A DNA stretch of 64,000 nt from CAUUJV01 sp963545565. GTDB lineage: Bacteria; Actinomycetota; Actinomycetes; Actinomycetales; Bifidobacteriaceae. Of the stretch, positions 1 through 17,802 are shown one piece after another. How positions within the stretch are numbered: the first letter of the stretch is position 1; each line of letters begins with the position of its first letter. The notes under the pieces were generated by a model. That model searched no databases, had not been told where the DNA came from, and saw only the letters and a program-made list of their open reading frames with translations. Location of the stretch: assembly GCA_963545565.1 (NCBI GenBank), contig CAUUJV010000005.1, positions 44,761-108,760 on the forward strand. The letters run 5' to 3'. Both the position numbers and the translations under genes were made by a program.

Positions 1-102
1 TAGTAAGTCTAAAGAAAGGCGTTTAACTGTGCTTTTCAAGAAACAGTGTGAAGCGAATTCGCAATCGAATCACAGCACGAGTAAATCACAGCATGAGGTG
101 TA

Positions 103-1575
103 ATGAGCGAGACTGATCAGGCCACGTCTGATGTTTTATCAAGCCAATCTGACGTTCTTCTCGAAAACGATGTATTAGCACAGCGTACCGAGCAAGATTC
201 AGGTCAGGAAATCTGGCGAGAGCGTGAATCGCGTAATCGGTTAAAACACGTTACTGGTTTGGGTGAGCTTCAGGATGTTACTGAGGTTGAATATCGCAAA
301 GTTCGTCTCGAACGCGTTGTGCTTGTTGGTGTGTGGTCTAGCCGTGAAACTACGCAGGCTGAAGCTGAGGAATCGCTTCGTGAACTTGCTGCTTTAGCTG
401 AAACAGCAGGTGCAGAGGTGATGGATGGTGTGCTTCAGCATCGTTTTAAGCCGGATGCTTCCACTTTTGTCGGAAAAGGCAAAGCTTCAGAAATTGCTGG
501 AATTGTTGCTGCAACTGAAGCAGACACTATTGTGGTAGATGCAGATTTGGCTCCTTCTCAACGCCGTGAACTTGAGGATGTTACGAAGGTGAAGGTTGTT
601 GATCGCACCGCCGTAATTCTCGATATTTTTGCTCAGCATGCCACAAGCCGTGAGGGCAAGGCGCAGGTGGAACTTGCGCAAATGGAATATATGCTTCCAC
701 GTTTGCGTGGTTGGGGTGGTTCTCTTTCTCGTCAGGCTGGTGGTCAGGCTGCTGGCGTAAATGGCGGTATCGGTTCTCGAGGTCCTGGTGAAACAAAAAT
801 CGAGCTAGATCGCCGTGTGATTCGCACACGTATGGCTCGTTTGCGTAAGCAGATTGCTCAAATGGCTCCTGCTCGTGATGTTAAACGTGGGTCTCGCCGC
901 CGCTTTGGGCTTCCAACAGTTGCAGTGGTTGGTTATACTAACGCCGGTAAGTCTTCACTGATTAATCGGTTAACTGGTTCTAATGAGCTTGTAGAGAATG
1001 CTCTTTTTGCCACTTTGGACACAGCTGTGCGCCGTACACAGACGCACGATGGCCGTGCATTCATGTATGTAGACACAGTTGGCTTTGTGCGTCGCCTTCC
1101 AACCCAGCTTGTGGAAGCATTTAAGTCAACTCTTGAAGAAGTGACTGAGTCTCATGTGATTGTGCATGTTGTAGATTCTTCTCACCCTGATCCTTTCTCT
1201 CAAATTGATGCTGTGAATGATGTTTTGAAGGATATTCCTGGAGTTGAGAACATTCCAGCGATTATTGTGTTTAACAAAGTAGATCGTATTGATTTTGTGT
1301 CTCGAAAGCGCTTAGAAAATCTTGCTCCTGATGCGTTTTTCGTTTCTGCGGCAACAGGTGAGGGGATTGATGAGCTGATTCATACCGTTGAGGGGCATTT
1401 GCCGACTCCAGGTGTGAAGGTTAACGCAGTTTTGCCTTATACAAGTGGCTCTCTGCTTTCTCAAGTTCGTGAATACGGGCATATTAATTCTATTGAGTAT
1501 GAGAATGATGGCACTTATATTGAAGCTGAAGTAGACAGTCGCATAGCTGCTGCAGTTATAGATCAGTCACTCTAA
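103..1575 (+). CDS. hflX: GTPase HflX
   Basis: HflX is a GTPase that binds the 50S ribosomal subunit and helps split or rescue stalled ribosomes, mainly under stress. The 490-residue protein has the HflX N-terminal domain (about residues 60-260), including the glycine-rich RGPGETKIELDRR stretch near 226-238. The G domain follows: G1 GYTNAGKSS at 277-285, G3 DTVGF at 324-328, G4 NKVD at 391-394. The length is normal for actinobacteria, and the first 45 residues are an acidic, low-conservation tail. The ATG at 103 follows GAGGTG with only two bases between, so the spacing is short, but no better in-frame start precedes the conserved domain. It lies upstream of ldh on the same strand, as in bifidobacteria, with a 219-base gap that suggests separate transcription. 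Confidence 0.95.
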   Translation: MSETDQATSDVLSSQSDVLLENDVLAQRTEQDSGQEIWRERESRNRLKHVTGLGELQDVTEVEYRKVRLERVVLVGVWSSRETTQAEAEESLRELAALAETAGAEVMDGVLQHRFKPDASTFVGKGKASEIAGIVAATEADTIVVDADLAPSQRRELEDVTKVKVVDRTAVILDIFAQHATSREGKAQVELAQMEYMLPRLRGWGGSLSRQAGGQAAGVNGGIGSRGPGETKIELDRRVIRTRMARLRKQIAQMAPARDVKRGSRRRFGLPTVAVVGYTNAGKSSLINRLTGSNELVENALFATLDTAVRRTQTHDGRAFMYVDTVGFVRRLPTQLVEAFKSTLEEVTESHVIVHVVDSSHPDPFSQIDAVNDVLKDIPGVENIPAIIVFNKVDRIDFVSRKRLENLAPDAFFVSAATGEGIDELIHTVEGHLPTPGVKVNAVLPYTSGSLLSQVREYGHINSIEYENDGTYIEAEVDSRIAAAVIDQSL

Positions 1576-1752
1576 TATTTCTTTATACCCTATTCATGTC
1601 ATTCCATTCCCGCAGCAAGATTACAGTGGGATTATGCAGTAAAGCTAGTGTGATGAATCTCATGAGAAGAAATGTTTTGCTCGTCATATTCTCGCGATAG
1701 ACTTAAAACAGTTCTGTACAAGATTTATACAAGATTTTTGAAGAGAATTTAA

Positions 1753-2757
<1,005 letters not shown>

Positions 2758-2807
2758 AAATAGGTACCTAAAGAGATAAGTATCTAATAAATATCTAAAG
2801 AAATAGA

Positions 2808-2842
2808 AGAGGTCGTTCCCCTATTTTAGGAGAGCGACCTCT
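2808..2842. terminator. Bidirectional terminator between ldh and lexA
   Basis: AGAGGTCG (2808-2815) pairs perfectly with CGACCTCT (2835-2842), and a small inner CCT/AGG pairing lies in the loop. On the minus strand the hairpin is followed by a U-rich run, which suits lexA. On the plus strand the tail is A/T-mixed and weaker, for ldh. Confidence 0.7.
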
Positions 2843-2893
2843 AAATTAATTGCAGAAGCTCTAAATTCTTTTTGGAAAAGAGAGTGATCTTAT

Positions 2894-3670
2894 CTAGATT
2901 TTACGCAGCACTGTTACGACTTTTCCCATAATCTGTGCATGAGTCCCGTCAATTGGAGAGTATGAAGGGTTGTGAGGCATAAGCCATACATGCCCGTTGT
3001 CTTTTCTAAAAGTCTTAACTGTTGCTTCATCGTCTAGAAGGGCAGCAACAATATCACCATTTTGAGCAGTGTTCTGCTTTCGAACAACTACGAAATCGCC
3101 ATCGCAAATTGCCGCATCAATCATTGAGTCACCGTGGACTTCAAGCATAAATAGGTTACCGGTTCCTGTTAGGCGCTCTGGCAATCGCATAACATCATCA
3201 ACGTGCTGTTCAGCAGTAATAGGTGTGCCTGCAGCGATGCGGCCAACTAATGGAACATCATGAGATTCAAGAATAGACTCTTGGTCATACTCTTGGGCGG
3301 GAAAATTGATAATAGTTGCGTGATTATCTCTACCATCAATAGTGTTTGTATTTTCGGAAGTCTCAGTTACTGAGGTCTGATCAACAACTTCTAGTGCGCG
3401 GCCTTTATTTGCGCTTGTGCGGACAAATCCCTTCTGCTCAAGTACCTCAAGTTGATGCTTTACGGAAGAAGTGCTTTTAAGCCCAACAAGTTTGCCTATC
3501 TCACGCAAAGTTGGAGCAAATCCATGTTCAGAAACATGAGTGCGAATAGCATCAAGAATCTGCAACTGGCGTGCCGATAGCTGTTTCTCTGCTGATGTGC
3601 GCGAAGAGTGATCAGCAAGCGCGCTCTTTTTGTGAGCGGGAACTTCTTCGGGGAAAGCAATGGCACTCAT
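2894..3670 (-). CDS. lexA: SOS repressor LexA
   Basis: LexA represses the SOS regulon and inactivates itself by cleavage when RecA filaments form on damaged DNA. This 258-residue protein has an N-terminal winged-helix domain (about 30-95, recognition region near SVKHQLEVLEQKG), a 40-residue variable linker, and an S24 peptidase domain. The predicted cleavage site is Ala147-Gly148 in VGRIAAGTP, the nucleophile Ser182 in HGDSM and the general base Lys219 in ATVKTF. The ATG is preceded by AAAGGAA on the minus strand. The gene diverges from a LysM protein across a run of LexA-box-like palindromes, so autoregulation is expected. Confidence 0.96.
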   Translation of the reverse strand: MSAIAFPEEVPAHKKSALADHSSRTSAEKQLSARQLQILDAIRTHVSEHGFAPTLREIGKLVGLKSTSSVKHQLEVLEQKGFVRTSANKGRALEVVDQTSVTETSENTNTIDGRDNHATIINFPAQEYDQESILESHDVPLVGRIAAGTPITAEQHVDDVMRLPERLTGTGNLFMLEVHGDSMIDAAICDGDFVVVRKQNTAQNGDIVAALLDDEATVKTFRKDNGHVWLMPHNPSYSPIDGTHAQIMGKVVTVLRKI

Positions 3671-3717
3671 GGGGTTCCTTTCGTTAGAACAACCATATCG
3701 TGAAAATATCGTAAAAG

Positions 3718-3800
3718 CAAACAGATGTTCGAAAAAAGTACTTGAATTAATCGAACATTTGTGCCATATTTAGAACATACGTTCGACGAACATTTGTTCG
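3718..3800. promoter_or_regulatory. Cluster of SOS (LexA) boxes
   Basis: Four matches to the Gram-positive/actinobacterial LexA box CGAAC-N4-GTTCG lie in this 83-base stretch. They are CAAACAGATGTTCG (3718-3731, one mismatch), CGAACATTTGTGCC (3752-3765, degraded right half), AGAACATACGTTCG (3772-3785, one mismatch) and a perfect CGAACATTTGTTCG (3787-3800). The last one abuts the AAAGGA ribosome-binding site of the LysM gene. The positions suit repression of both divergent genes. The sequence match is direct; binding is inferred. Confidence 0.9.
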
Positions 3801-3812
3801 AAAGGATTTATG

Positions 3813-4139
3813 ATGGCAGAGAAGAAGACTCATAAGACTCACCTGAGATTAACTCGTCGTGGCAAGATAGTTGCTGCTCTTCTTGCTGTTATCGTTTTGT
3901 GGGGAGCTGCCATGTTTGCGCTGCCAACTGCTCAAGCAGAAGATGCTGGTCAACCGATGGAAGTAACAAGTTATGTGGTGGGCAGTGGCGACACCATGTG
4001 GAAATATGCAAGTATGATTACTCCTCAAGGTGAAGATGTTAATGACAGTATTGATTACCTTATGGAGCTCAATAACTTGGATTCCACTACGCTAACTCCG
4101 GGGGAGCGAATTGTTGTCCCTACTGCTGATATTCAGTAG
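3813..4139 (+). CDS. LysM-domain membrane protein, putative SOS-induced division inhibitor
   Basis: A small protein of 108 residues: a basic cytoplasmic N-terminus, one membrane segment or uncleaved signal (about residues 18-40), then a single LysM peptidoglycan-binding domain (about 53-103, TSYVVGSGDTMWKYA through LTPGERIVVP). Genes of this design beside lexA include Bacillus yneA and mycobacterial Rv2719c, which are SOS-induced and delay cell division; Corynebacterium divS occupies the same place. The perfect LexA box ends directly before the ribosome-binding site AAAGGA (3801-3806). Two ATGs occur in tandem at 3810 and 3813; the second has the better spacing (six bases). No hydrolase domain is visible, so cell-wall binding plus interference with the divisome is the likely mode. 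The function is inferred from position and architecture. Confidence 0.85.
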   Translation: MAEKKTHKTHLRLTRRGKIVAALLAVIVLWGAAMFALPTAQAEDAGQPMEVTSYVVGSGDTMWKYASMITPQGEDVNDSIDYLMELNNLDSTTLTPGERIVVPTADIQ

Positions 4140-4192
4140 TTTTTTGATAAACAGATTGGTGATATATCCAATAAAGCCAGTAGTCTGGCTAT

Positions 4193-4639
4193 ATGCACTG
4201 TCCTTTTTGTCAAAATAAAGATACTAAAGTCGTCGATACTCGTGTAGGTGAAGATGGTTACACTATTCGTCGCCGGCGAGAGTGTCCAGTCTGCAAACGT
4301 AGGTTCACAACACAGGAGAATGTTGTGCTCCTTGTTGTGAAGCGTTCGGGCAATGCTGAGCCATTCAATCGAGATAAGGTTATCTCAGGTGTGCGTAAGG
4401 CATGTCAAGGGCGAAATATTGATGAAGAGCAACTCAAACAGTTGGGGCAAAAGGTTGAGGTTGACCTGCGTTCTAGGGGAGTAGCTGAGATTAAAGCAGC
4501 CGAAGTTGGCAAGGCAATTCTCGAACCGCTGCGAGAGCTTGATCCTGTTGCTTACATGCGCTTTGCAAGCGTGTACAAGAACTTCAACACTCTTGAGGAT
4601 TACGAAGATGCCATCAAAGAGTTTAAAGAGTCCAAGTAA
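4193..4639 (+). CDS. nrdR: Transcriptional repressor NrdR
   Basis: NrdR represses ribonucleotide reductase operons in response to the ATP/dATP ratio. The 148-residue protein has an N-terminal zinc ribbon with Cys3, Cys6, Cys31 and Cys34 (CPFC...CPVC), followed by an ATP-cone domain (about 48-136). The length is typical. No clear Shine-Dalgarno precedes the ATG, so translation may depend on coupling with the LysM gene 53 bases upstream or on a leaderless or weak start. Placement beside lexA puts dNTP-supply control next to DNA-damage control, as in other actinobacteria. Confidence 0.95.
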   Translation: MHCPFCQNKDTKVVDTRVGEDGYTIRRRRECPVCKRRFTTQENVVLLVVKRSGNAEPFNRDKVISGVRKACQGRNIDEEQLKQLGQKVEVDLRSRGVAEIKAAEVGKAILEPLRELDPVAYMRFASVYKNFNTLEDYEDAIKEFKESK

Positions 4640-4652
4640 AAGAAGCGTGTGT

Positions 4653-5513
4653 TCAACGGGTGAATTGTGCCCCGTTTCCCCAATTCCAACTACCGTGACC
4701 AACACCAATTTGGAAGTGCATCTTCGCAATTCCTAAATCAATGAACCCGTTACTGCCGGATGCCTCAGGATTGAATTGCGCAGAAATAGTTTGAGTTTGA
4801 GCGTCATAGACAAAAGTCACTGGCTGCCTATTGCGTGCAGAAGGTGCCTTCAGGGCAGCAGTTACACCGGCTGTCACCCATTCAGGAACATCGGCGCAAC
4901 CATCTTTAGAGGTGCTATTTACCACTTTGAGTACATCGTGTAATGATTTAGATTCGCGGTGATTTTGTTGGAATTCGCATCGATTTTCGTATGTTTCATC
5001 CATTACTTGCTCATGATTAGAGGCATAACCAATCACAATGCCCAAATATAGTTCTTCATTTGGCTCAATATAAACACTTTTTTCTGCTTGAGATTTATTC
5101 CAGCTGCCGCCTACCCAGGCGGTTGCTAGACCTGTCAATGTGGCATCAAGGACAATTCTCTCGCCATAGAAGCCAGCCTTTTCCTTGGACTCGTCGTCAT
5201 CTTTTGGGCCAACCAAAGCAATGAAATGAGCAGCATTCGTGTAATGACCTGAAGCATTAGCTTCTTCGAAAACACTAGGCTTATTCTCAGCTAACTGAAT
5301 ATGGAGTCCGGATAGTAAATTAAATGCATCTATACGAGAACGCAGCTGGCGAGCAAAATTCTCATCAATAAAATCATCATCGAACTTACGAGTGGTTACT
5401 CGCACATCTACAGCGTCAATGAGTTGTGTATGAGATTCCTGAGACATACGAATCATTGTGCCACGATTTTCTGCGATATGTAATTCGTGAGTTCGCAGTA
5501 GACGTGAGTTCAC
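4653..5513 (-). CDS. Nitroreductase-like protein (TM nitroreductase family)
   Basis: A 286-residue protein resembling the duplicated, FMN-binding nitroreductase-like family (Pfam TM1586-type). The N-terminal half has an IDAVDVRVTTRKF motif (about 32-44), typical of the conserved Arg-rich start of nitroreductase folds. The middle has YGERIVLDATLTGLATAWVGG (about 115-135). The second half repeats the pattern at TAALKAPSARNRQPVTF. The likely role is a flavin-dependent oxidoreductase; the substrate is unknown. The start is uncertain: the longest frame uses GTG at 5513, while ATGs at 5456 or 5447 would still keep the whole domain. It is divergent from the glucokinase gene and ends 13 bases from convergent nrdR. 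Confidence 0.75.
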   Translation of the reverse strand: MNSRLLRTHELHIAENRGTMIRMSQESHTQLIDAVDVRVTTRKFDDDFIDENFARQLRSRIDAFNLLSGLHIQLAENKPSVFEEANASGHYTNAAHFIALVGPKDDDESKEKAGFYGERIVLDATLTGLATAWVGGSWNKSQAEKSVYIEPNEELYLGIVIGYASNHEQVMDETYENRCEFQQNHRESKSLHDVLKVVNSTSKDGCADVPEWVTAGVTAALKAPSARNRQPVTFVYDAQTQTISAQFNPEASGSNGFIDLGIAKMHFQIGVGHGSWNWGNGAQFTR

Positions 5514-5578
5514 AGTAGAATAAGTAGTGCGCAGTACATGGCGTATGGCTGTATTAACCTCAATTTCAAGGAAGAATC

Positions 5579-6337
5579 ATGATCGAAACTGCACAAGCTT
5601 TTGGAATCGACATTGGTGGCTCTGGCATAAAGGGAGCTCCTGTTGACCTTGTAAATGGCCGTTTTGCTGATGAACGTTTGCGTATTCCAACTCCTGAAGC
5701 ATCAACTCCACAGGCAGTAGCAGATATTGTCAAAGAGATTCTTGACCATTACGATGTGGCTGATGGAACTCCTATTGGTGTTGCATTCCCCGCTCCCGTA
5801 AAGCCTGGTAAAAAGCTTACTTTTATGGCAAATTTGGATCAGTCTTGGGTCGGTATCGATATTGAAGAACTTTTGACTGAACGCACTGGTCGCCGAATTC
5901 ACGTTGTGAATGATGCCGACGCGGCTGGTCTTGCTGAAGCACAGTTTGGTGCAGGTAAGAATCATAAAGGTCTTGTTATTGCAACAACACTTGGCACAGG
6001 TATCGGCTCAGCATTGATTATGGATGGTGTGCTTGTTCCTAACACTGAGCTTGGTCACCTTGAGCTCAATGGCAAAGATGCAGAACGTTATGCTGCGGAT
6101 TCTGCCCGTTCACGCAAAGATTTAAGCTGGGAGAAGTGGGGAGAACGTCTCACTAAATACTACTCTTTGCTTGAACACTATTTCAGTCCAGATCTCTTTA
6201 TTGTAGGCGGCGGTGTGAGTAAGAAGAGCGCAAAGTTCTTCCCATACATCAAGATTAAAACGCCTATTGTTCCTGCCCAGCTTTTGAACGATGCGGGGAT
6301 TGTGGGTGCAGCTTATTATGCATCTGTGCAGCAGTAA
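5579..6337 (+). CDS. ppgK: Polyphosphate glucokinase (ROK family)
   Basis: Phosphorylates glucose using inorganic polyphosphate or ATP and feeds the bifid shunt. The 252-residue length and lack of the ROK zinc-binding Cys motif match the actinobacterial PPGK group. Visible motifs are the phosphate-binding DIGGSGIKG (11-19), the Asn-Asp pair NDADAAGLAEAQFG (Asp112 the catalytic base) and the second phosphate loop TTLGTGIGS (136-144). The ATG follows AAGGA at 5568-5572, six bases upstream. It is single-gene and divergent from the nitroreductase-like gene. Confidence 0.92.
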   Translation: MIETAQAFGIDIGGSGIKGAPVDLVNGRFADERLRIPTPEASTPQAVADIVKEILDHYDVADGTPIGVAFPAPVKPGKKLTFMANLDQSWVGIDIEELLTERTGRRIHVVNDADAAGLAEAQFGAGKNHKGLVIATTLGTGIGSALIMDGVLVPNTELGHLELNGKDAERYAADSARSRKDLSWEKWGERLTKYYSLLEHYFSPDLFIVGGGVSKKSAKFFPYIKIKTPIVPAQLLNDAGIVGAAYYASVQQ

Positions 6338-6448
6338 TTTTGCTGTAAGGGCTTGTAACTTCAGCAGTTGCCTATAAGCTTTGAGAAAGATAGCTTTTGA
6401 AAAGATCTGACTTTACAAGTTAAATAAAAAAATAGATAACGGATAATA

Positions 6449-7648
6449 GTGAGTTCTCCACAATTTTCACATCGCGTTGGTTCAACGAATCCTAATCCTG
6501 TAACCCTTGCTGTGTATGAAAGCGCGCAGCAAGGGATTTCTTTGCGCGGTCTTAATGATTCCAATCCCACACACTATGGTTTGGCTCCCGCCGAATTGCC
6601 ACAACAATATTCAGCAGATCCGCGAGGTGATAAATCCACACGTGAAACTCTTGCTGATTTCTTAGCTCATCGCAATACGAATGTTTCGGCGGATAATCTT
6701 TACATTCTAAGCTCTACCTCTCAAGCTTATGCGTGGATTTTTATGCTGATGTGTGATGTTGGTGACGTGGTTTTAGCCCCAACTCCTGGGTATCCACTTA
6801 TCGAATCGATAGCACGGCTAACCGGCGTTAACGTGCTTTTTTATGAGCAGTTCTATGATGACCGCTGGTCTCTTGACGCGCAGCAGATTGAGGAGCTCAT
6901 CAAATCTGCGGAGGGGAAAGTGCGCTCACTCGTTCTGATTAATCCCAACAATCCAACCGGATCATATATCAAAGCGCAAGAGCGAGCTTCTCTTATTGAA
7001 TTATGCAAAAAATATGGGCTTGCGATTATAGCTGATGAAGTTTTCTACGACTATGATTTAGAACCTTTTGAAGATAGAAAGCGCTGGGCTGGAGAAGACT
7101 CAGTTCTTACTTTCGCTTTAGATGGTTTTTCTAAGATGTTGGCTGCACCTCACGCAAAAGTGGGATGGATTCAAGTAAGCGGCCCGACTGCTGAAGTTTT
7201 TGAAGCTAAAAAACGTCTTGACATGATTGCTGATGATTTCCTTCCAATTTCTGAATTTCAAAATCAAGCAATCGCACGTATGTTGCGTGATGCTCCGGAG
7301 CAAACAGCTCGCGTGAAAGCGAGAGTAACGGCAAACTTAAAGCATTTACACGAAGTTCTTAATGCTGATATTGAGGCCGTGAAGAGCGGTGATAATGGTC
7401 ACGACGGGGTAGTGAGCGTACTTCGCGCTGAGGGTGGTTGGAATGTTCTGCTGCGTTTCCCCTCAACAATTGATGAAAACGAGCTCTCCAAGGTCTTAAT
7501 TCGTGATTTCAAGAAACAACCCCAACCTGGCTATTTCTTTGATATGACTTCAAATGGGTATGTGACCCTTTCACTACTGCCTGAACCCGATATTTTTGAT
7601 GAGAACATCCGAGCTATTCTGGCTGCTGTGCACACATTCTTACATTAA
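6449..7648 (+). CDS. Class I/II pyridoxal-phosphate aminotransferase
   Basis: A fold-type I aminotransferase of 399 residues, probably acting on aspartate, alanine or another common amino acid with 2-oxoglutarate; the exact substrate is not readable. PLP-site features are STSQAYAWIF (about 89-98), the PGY aromatic stacking region (113-115), NPNNPTG (165-171), IADEVFYDY with Asp196, and Lys229 in the GFSKMLAAP motif that forms the Schiff base. The start is a GTG with only weak ribosome-binding sequence (ACGGA). The gene ends nine bases before the convergent membrane-protein gene. Confidence 0.88.
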   Translation: MSSPQFSHRVGSTNPNPVTLAVYESAQQGISLRGLNDSNPTHYGLAPAELPQQYSADPRGDKSTRETLADFLAHRNTNVSADNLYILSSTSQAYAWIFMLMCDVGDVVLAPTPGYPLIESIARLTGVNVLFYEQFYDDRWSLDAQQIEELIKSAEGKVRSLVLINPNNPTGSYIKAQERASLIELCKKYGLAIIADEVFYDYDLEPFEDRKRWAGEDSVLTFALDGFSKMLAAPHAKVGWIQVSGPTAEVFEAKKRLDMIADDFLPISEFQNQAIARMLRDAPEQTARVKARVTANLKHLHEVLNADIEAVKSGDNGHDGVVSVLRAEGGWNVLLRFPSTIDENELSKVLIRDFKKQPQPGYFFDMTSNGYVTLSLLPEPDIFDENIRAILAAVHTFLH

Positions 7649-7657
7649 GTGAGCTAT

Positions 7658-10135
7658 CTAAATGCTGAAGATGCTTGCTGCCAGATAATAAACCTGCGGC
7701 GCAAAATTCACGATAGATGCAGTGCGATTTGTTACAAAGAATGAGGCAAGACCAATAATCAGCGAATACAGCACGGCACAAATCACAATCCACAAAATGA
7801 GGGAAGCGCTGAATCGAGTAAGCCGAATCCTTGCCCGTGTGACCCACGTTTGATTATCTTTGTCAATCAATACTGCCGATTTACTGAGCGCCCATTGAGT
7901 AATCACAGCAATGATTGCAATCGAAGCAATGGTAAAGAACCAGCTGAAATCGTTGATATAACGCCATACTTGGCCACCCATATATGCTACAAGCACGCAT
8001 GTTAGTGCCCCCATCATAATTGCGATAATAGTTGTCAATACCGCATGTGATTTATGAAGTTGCCGAATAATTCCAGGCACAACTATGCAGATAATAGCGA
8101 TTGTAAGTGGAGCAAAAATGAAGAGCCCTGCAATCATTGGCTCACTGTGTTGCCAAGGAACGATGCGAGTAGTAGGTGAACTAATGAAGGGGAAGTGCTG
8201 CACGAATTGCAAAGGCAGGAATAAATAGTTCAATGCTATCTGTTTCACGGCGCTTAATGGAGCCGTGTATGTTGTCAAATCCACAACAGTTAGCTGATAT
8301 TTGCTGCCGAAATCAAAATATGATCCAAAACGCCATTTGTTGTATGCCAGAAGTGGAATGAATGCAATAAGTGCTGGAACAATAGATACAAGGGTCACTC
8401 GAATCCAATGCCATATTGTGCTCAGATGCCATGCGCTACCATGCTCGTGCCACACCCATATTAATGCTTCAATAAATAAAGGAACCACAAGGGCAGCACA
8501 CAAAATAAAGGTTGGGCGACATCCTAAGGTAAGTGCTAAACAGAGTGATCCGGCTCCCATACGAATGTAGGAAAGCATAGTGCGTGTATGTTGAGATTGA
8601 GCGTTTATGTGAGAAGCATTATTGCCGTCGGTTACAACCCATGGTCGCCATCTGTTCAGCTCTGGGTCATATGTTCGCTGTGCTCCCATCCACAACCAAA
8701 ATCCGAGTGCAAGCAGAGTAGTAGCCGAGGCGAAAGGAATGCAATAGAAATTTGGGTTTGCAATGAGTGAGACCACGTTAAAACCAATAACTGTAGCAAG
8801 AAGAATCAGAATGGTCTGCCCAATACTGATACCGGGGAAATGACGCTGCAAGAATCGAACTATTGCAAGAATGCCAAAAATGAGCGCGAGGGCAAGTAAA
8901 ACAATAATTGCCATAGAAGTGTTCAGCCAAAGCCCACCCTTATGGAAAAGCGAAGTGACCATCTGGAATGGCATAAAAATGAGCACAGCTGGAACGACGC
9001 CAAAGTAAGAGTAATAGTGCCCATGGTAGAACGCGTAATCCCAGTAAACCGTGACGTTATGAGCAATAAGCTGAGCGCGTGCTGGAATCGATTGAGCGTG
9101 AGAAAGTGCTGCGAGCTGCGGTGCAACCTTCAAATCCAGCCATGGATGCCCCTCTAGGAGTGCCTGTGCTGCAAGCTGATATTGATTAAAATTGTAGGTG
9201 TATTGCCCCGAATCGTGATACGTAGCATTGCCTTGAGCCCAACCCACGATGAAGCCTGTAACCACCACGATAAGCACGAGCGGAAGCACAATACCCATCC
9301 AGAAAATGAGTCTTTGAGCACGGCTTTGAGTATTTAGATGGATGGAATACAGGGAAGATCTCGGCCGAAGAGCAATCAAGAATATTGCTACCAGGGCTAA
9401 GAGCATTACGCGAATAATGTTGAAATGAAAGGGAATTTGAGCATTAACCGTGATAGACGAAAGGGGGATGTGAGATCCTACTGCTTCTTGGAAATAGATG
9501 CGTATAGCCGTAGCGGTGCTGGAATTTCCCGCCTTAATATATGTTGAACTGCTAACGAATGGAGAATAGCTTGTGGCTATGCCTGTAGTAAAAGTTTGCG
9601 AAGTGCGGTGTGATTTTGTGTCAATCCGAATGGTGACGTTTTCAAGAGCCGATGACGTGTAATCAGAATCATCAGTTTGGAAGACTGATGACGCTAGATT
9701 CGTGGTTTTATTTGAGTGCGAATCAGACTTGTAAGTCCAACGTGCGTTCTCTGCCTTCTGTGTGTTCGCATTGATGCGGATATTGCTTACGGTTAAGGAA
9801 ACGGGCAACTCAATATCGAGATATGCCTTAGAAGCGTTCGTAACAGTGACAACACCTTTACTGGCATCGTTAGAGGAGTGGCGCAATCCAGATCCCAAGG
9901 AAACAATTGGCGAATTCAAGGAATAAGTAGCAGAACTTGTTGTTCCAGTTAAATTATTAAAAGTACCTTGCCAGAATGAGAAATTAAAAACCGTCACTTC
10001 TAACACCACAATCAGTACAGCAGCAATCACAGCAAGCCTCCGCGTTGGGTGCTTCAGACGTTTTGGGTGTTGCACCTGTTTTGCGTGGCGAACTGCAGAT
10101 TTTGAGTCATGCGGGGCAGAAGATGAGGAAGTCAC
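7658..10135 (-). CDS. Large polytopic membrane protein, GT-C-like
   Basis: An 825-residue integral membrane protein. A basic cytoplasmic tail (1-32) leads to a first membrane helix (about 33-53), then a roughly 180-residue serine/threonine-rich external domain, then at least ten further hydrophobic segments from about 240 to the C-terminus. Between helices is an aromatic loop with VYWDYAFYHGHYYSYFG (about 373-389). This layout recalls GT-C lipid-linked-sugar glycosyltransferases and related cell-surface polysaccharide enzymes, but I cannot see a diagnostic catalytic motif, so this is only a structural resemblance. The start is a GTG with AGGTG close upstream. It is divergent from the 1205-residue protein and shares an 85-base promoter region with it. 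Confidence 0.75.
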   Translation of the reverse strand: MTSSSSAPHDSKSAVRHAKQVQHPKRLKHPTRRLAVIAAVLIVVLEVTVFNFSFWQGTFNNLTGTTSSATYSLNSPIVSLGSGLRHSSNDASKGVVTVTNASKAYLDIELPVSLTVSNIRINANTQKAENARWTYKSDSHSNKTTNLASSVFQTDDSDYTSSALENVTIRIDTKSHRTSQTFTTGIATSYSPFVSSSTYIKAGNSSTATAIRIYFQEAVGSHIPLSSITVNAQIPFHFNIIRVMLLALVAIFLIALRPRSSLYSIHLNTQSRAQRLIFWMGIVLPLVLIVVVTGFIVGWAQGNATYHDSGQYTYNFNQYQLAAQALLEGHPWLDLKVAPQLAALSHAQSIPARAQLIAHNVTVYWDYAFYHGHYYSYFGVVPAVLIFMPFQMVTSLFHKGGLWLNTSMAIIVLLALALIFGILAIVRFLQRHFPGISIGQTILILLATVIGFNVVSLIANPNFYCIPFASATTLLALGFWLWMGAQRTYDPELNRWRPWVVTDGNNASHINAQSQHTRTMLSYIRMGAGSLCLALTLGCRPTFILCAALVVPLFIEALIWVWHEHGSAWHLSTIWHWIRVTLVSIVPALIAFIPLLAYNKWRFGSYFDFGSKYQLTVVDLTTYTAPLSAVKQIALNYLFLPLQFVQHFPFISSPTTRIVPWQHSEPMIAGLFIFAPLTIAIICIVVPGIIRQLHKSHAVLTTIIAIMMGALTCVLVAYMGGQVWRYINDFSWFFTIASIAIIAVITQWALSKSAVLIDKDNQTWVTRARIRLTRFSASLILWIVICAVLYSLIIGLASFFVTNRTASIVNFAPQVYYLAASIFSI

Positions 10136-10220
10136 AGCACCTATTCTAGAGGTATTAGCGGAGAGTAAAACCGTATGGAATAAACTAGTTCATGTCTTAC
10201 ATGATTGAAAGAATGGTGAT

Positions 10221-17695
<7,475 letters not shown>

Positions 17696-17802
17696 GTGTG
17701 TTGATACTTGTGCAGCTCTGCCTATGTGAGTACGTGGATATGTGGACGTATGTGCATGTGGAAGCGCAGCTGAGAAATAATGAACAGAAAGAACGCGGAT
17801 AA

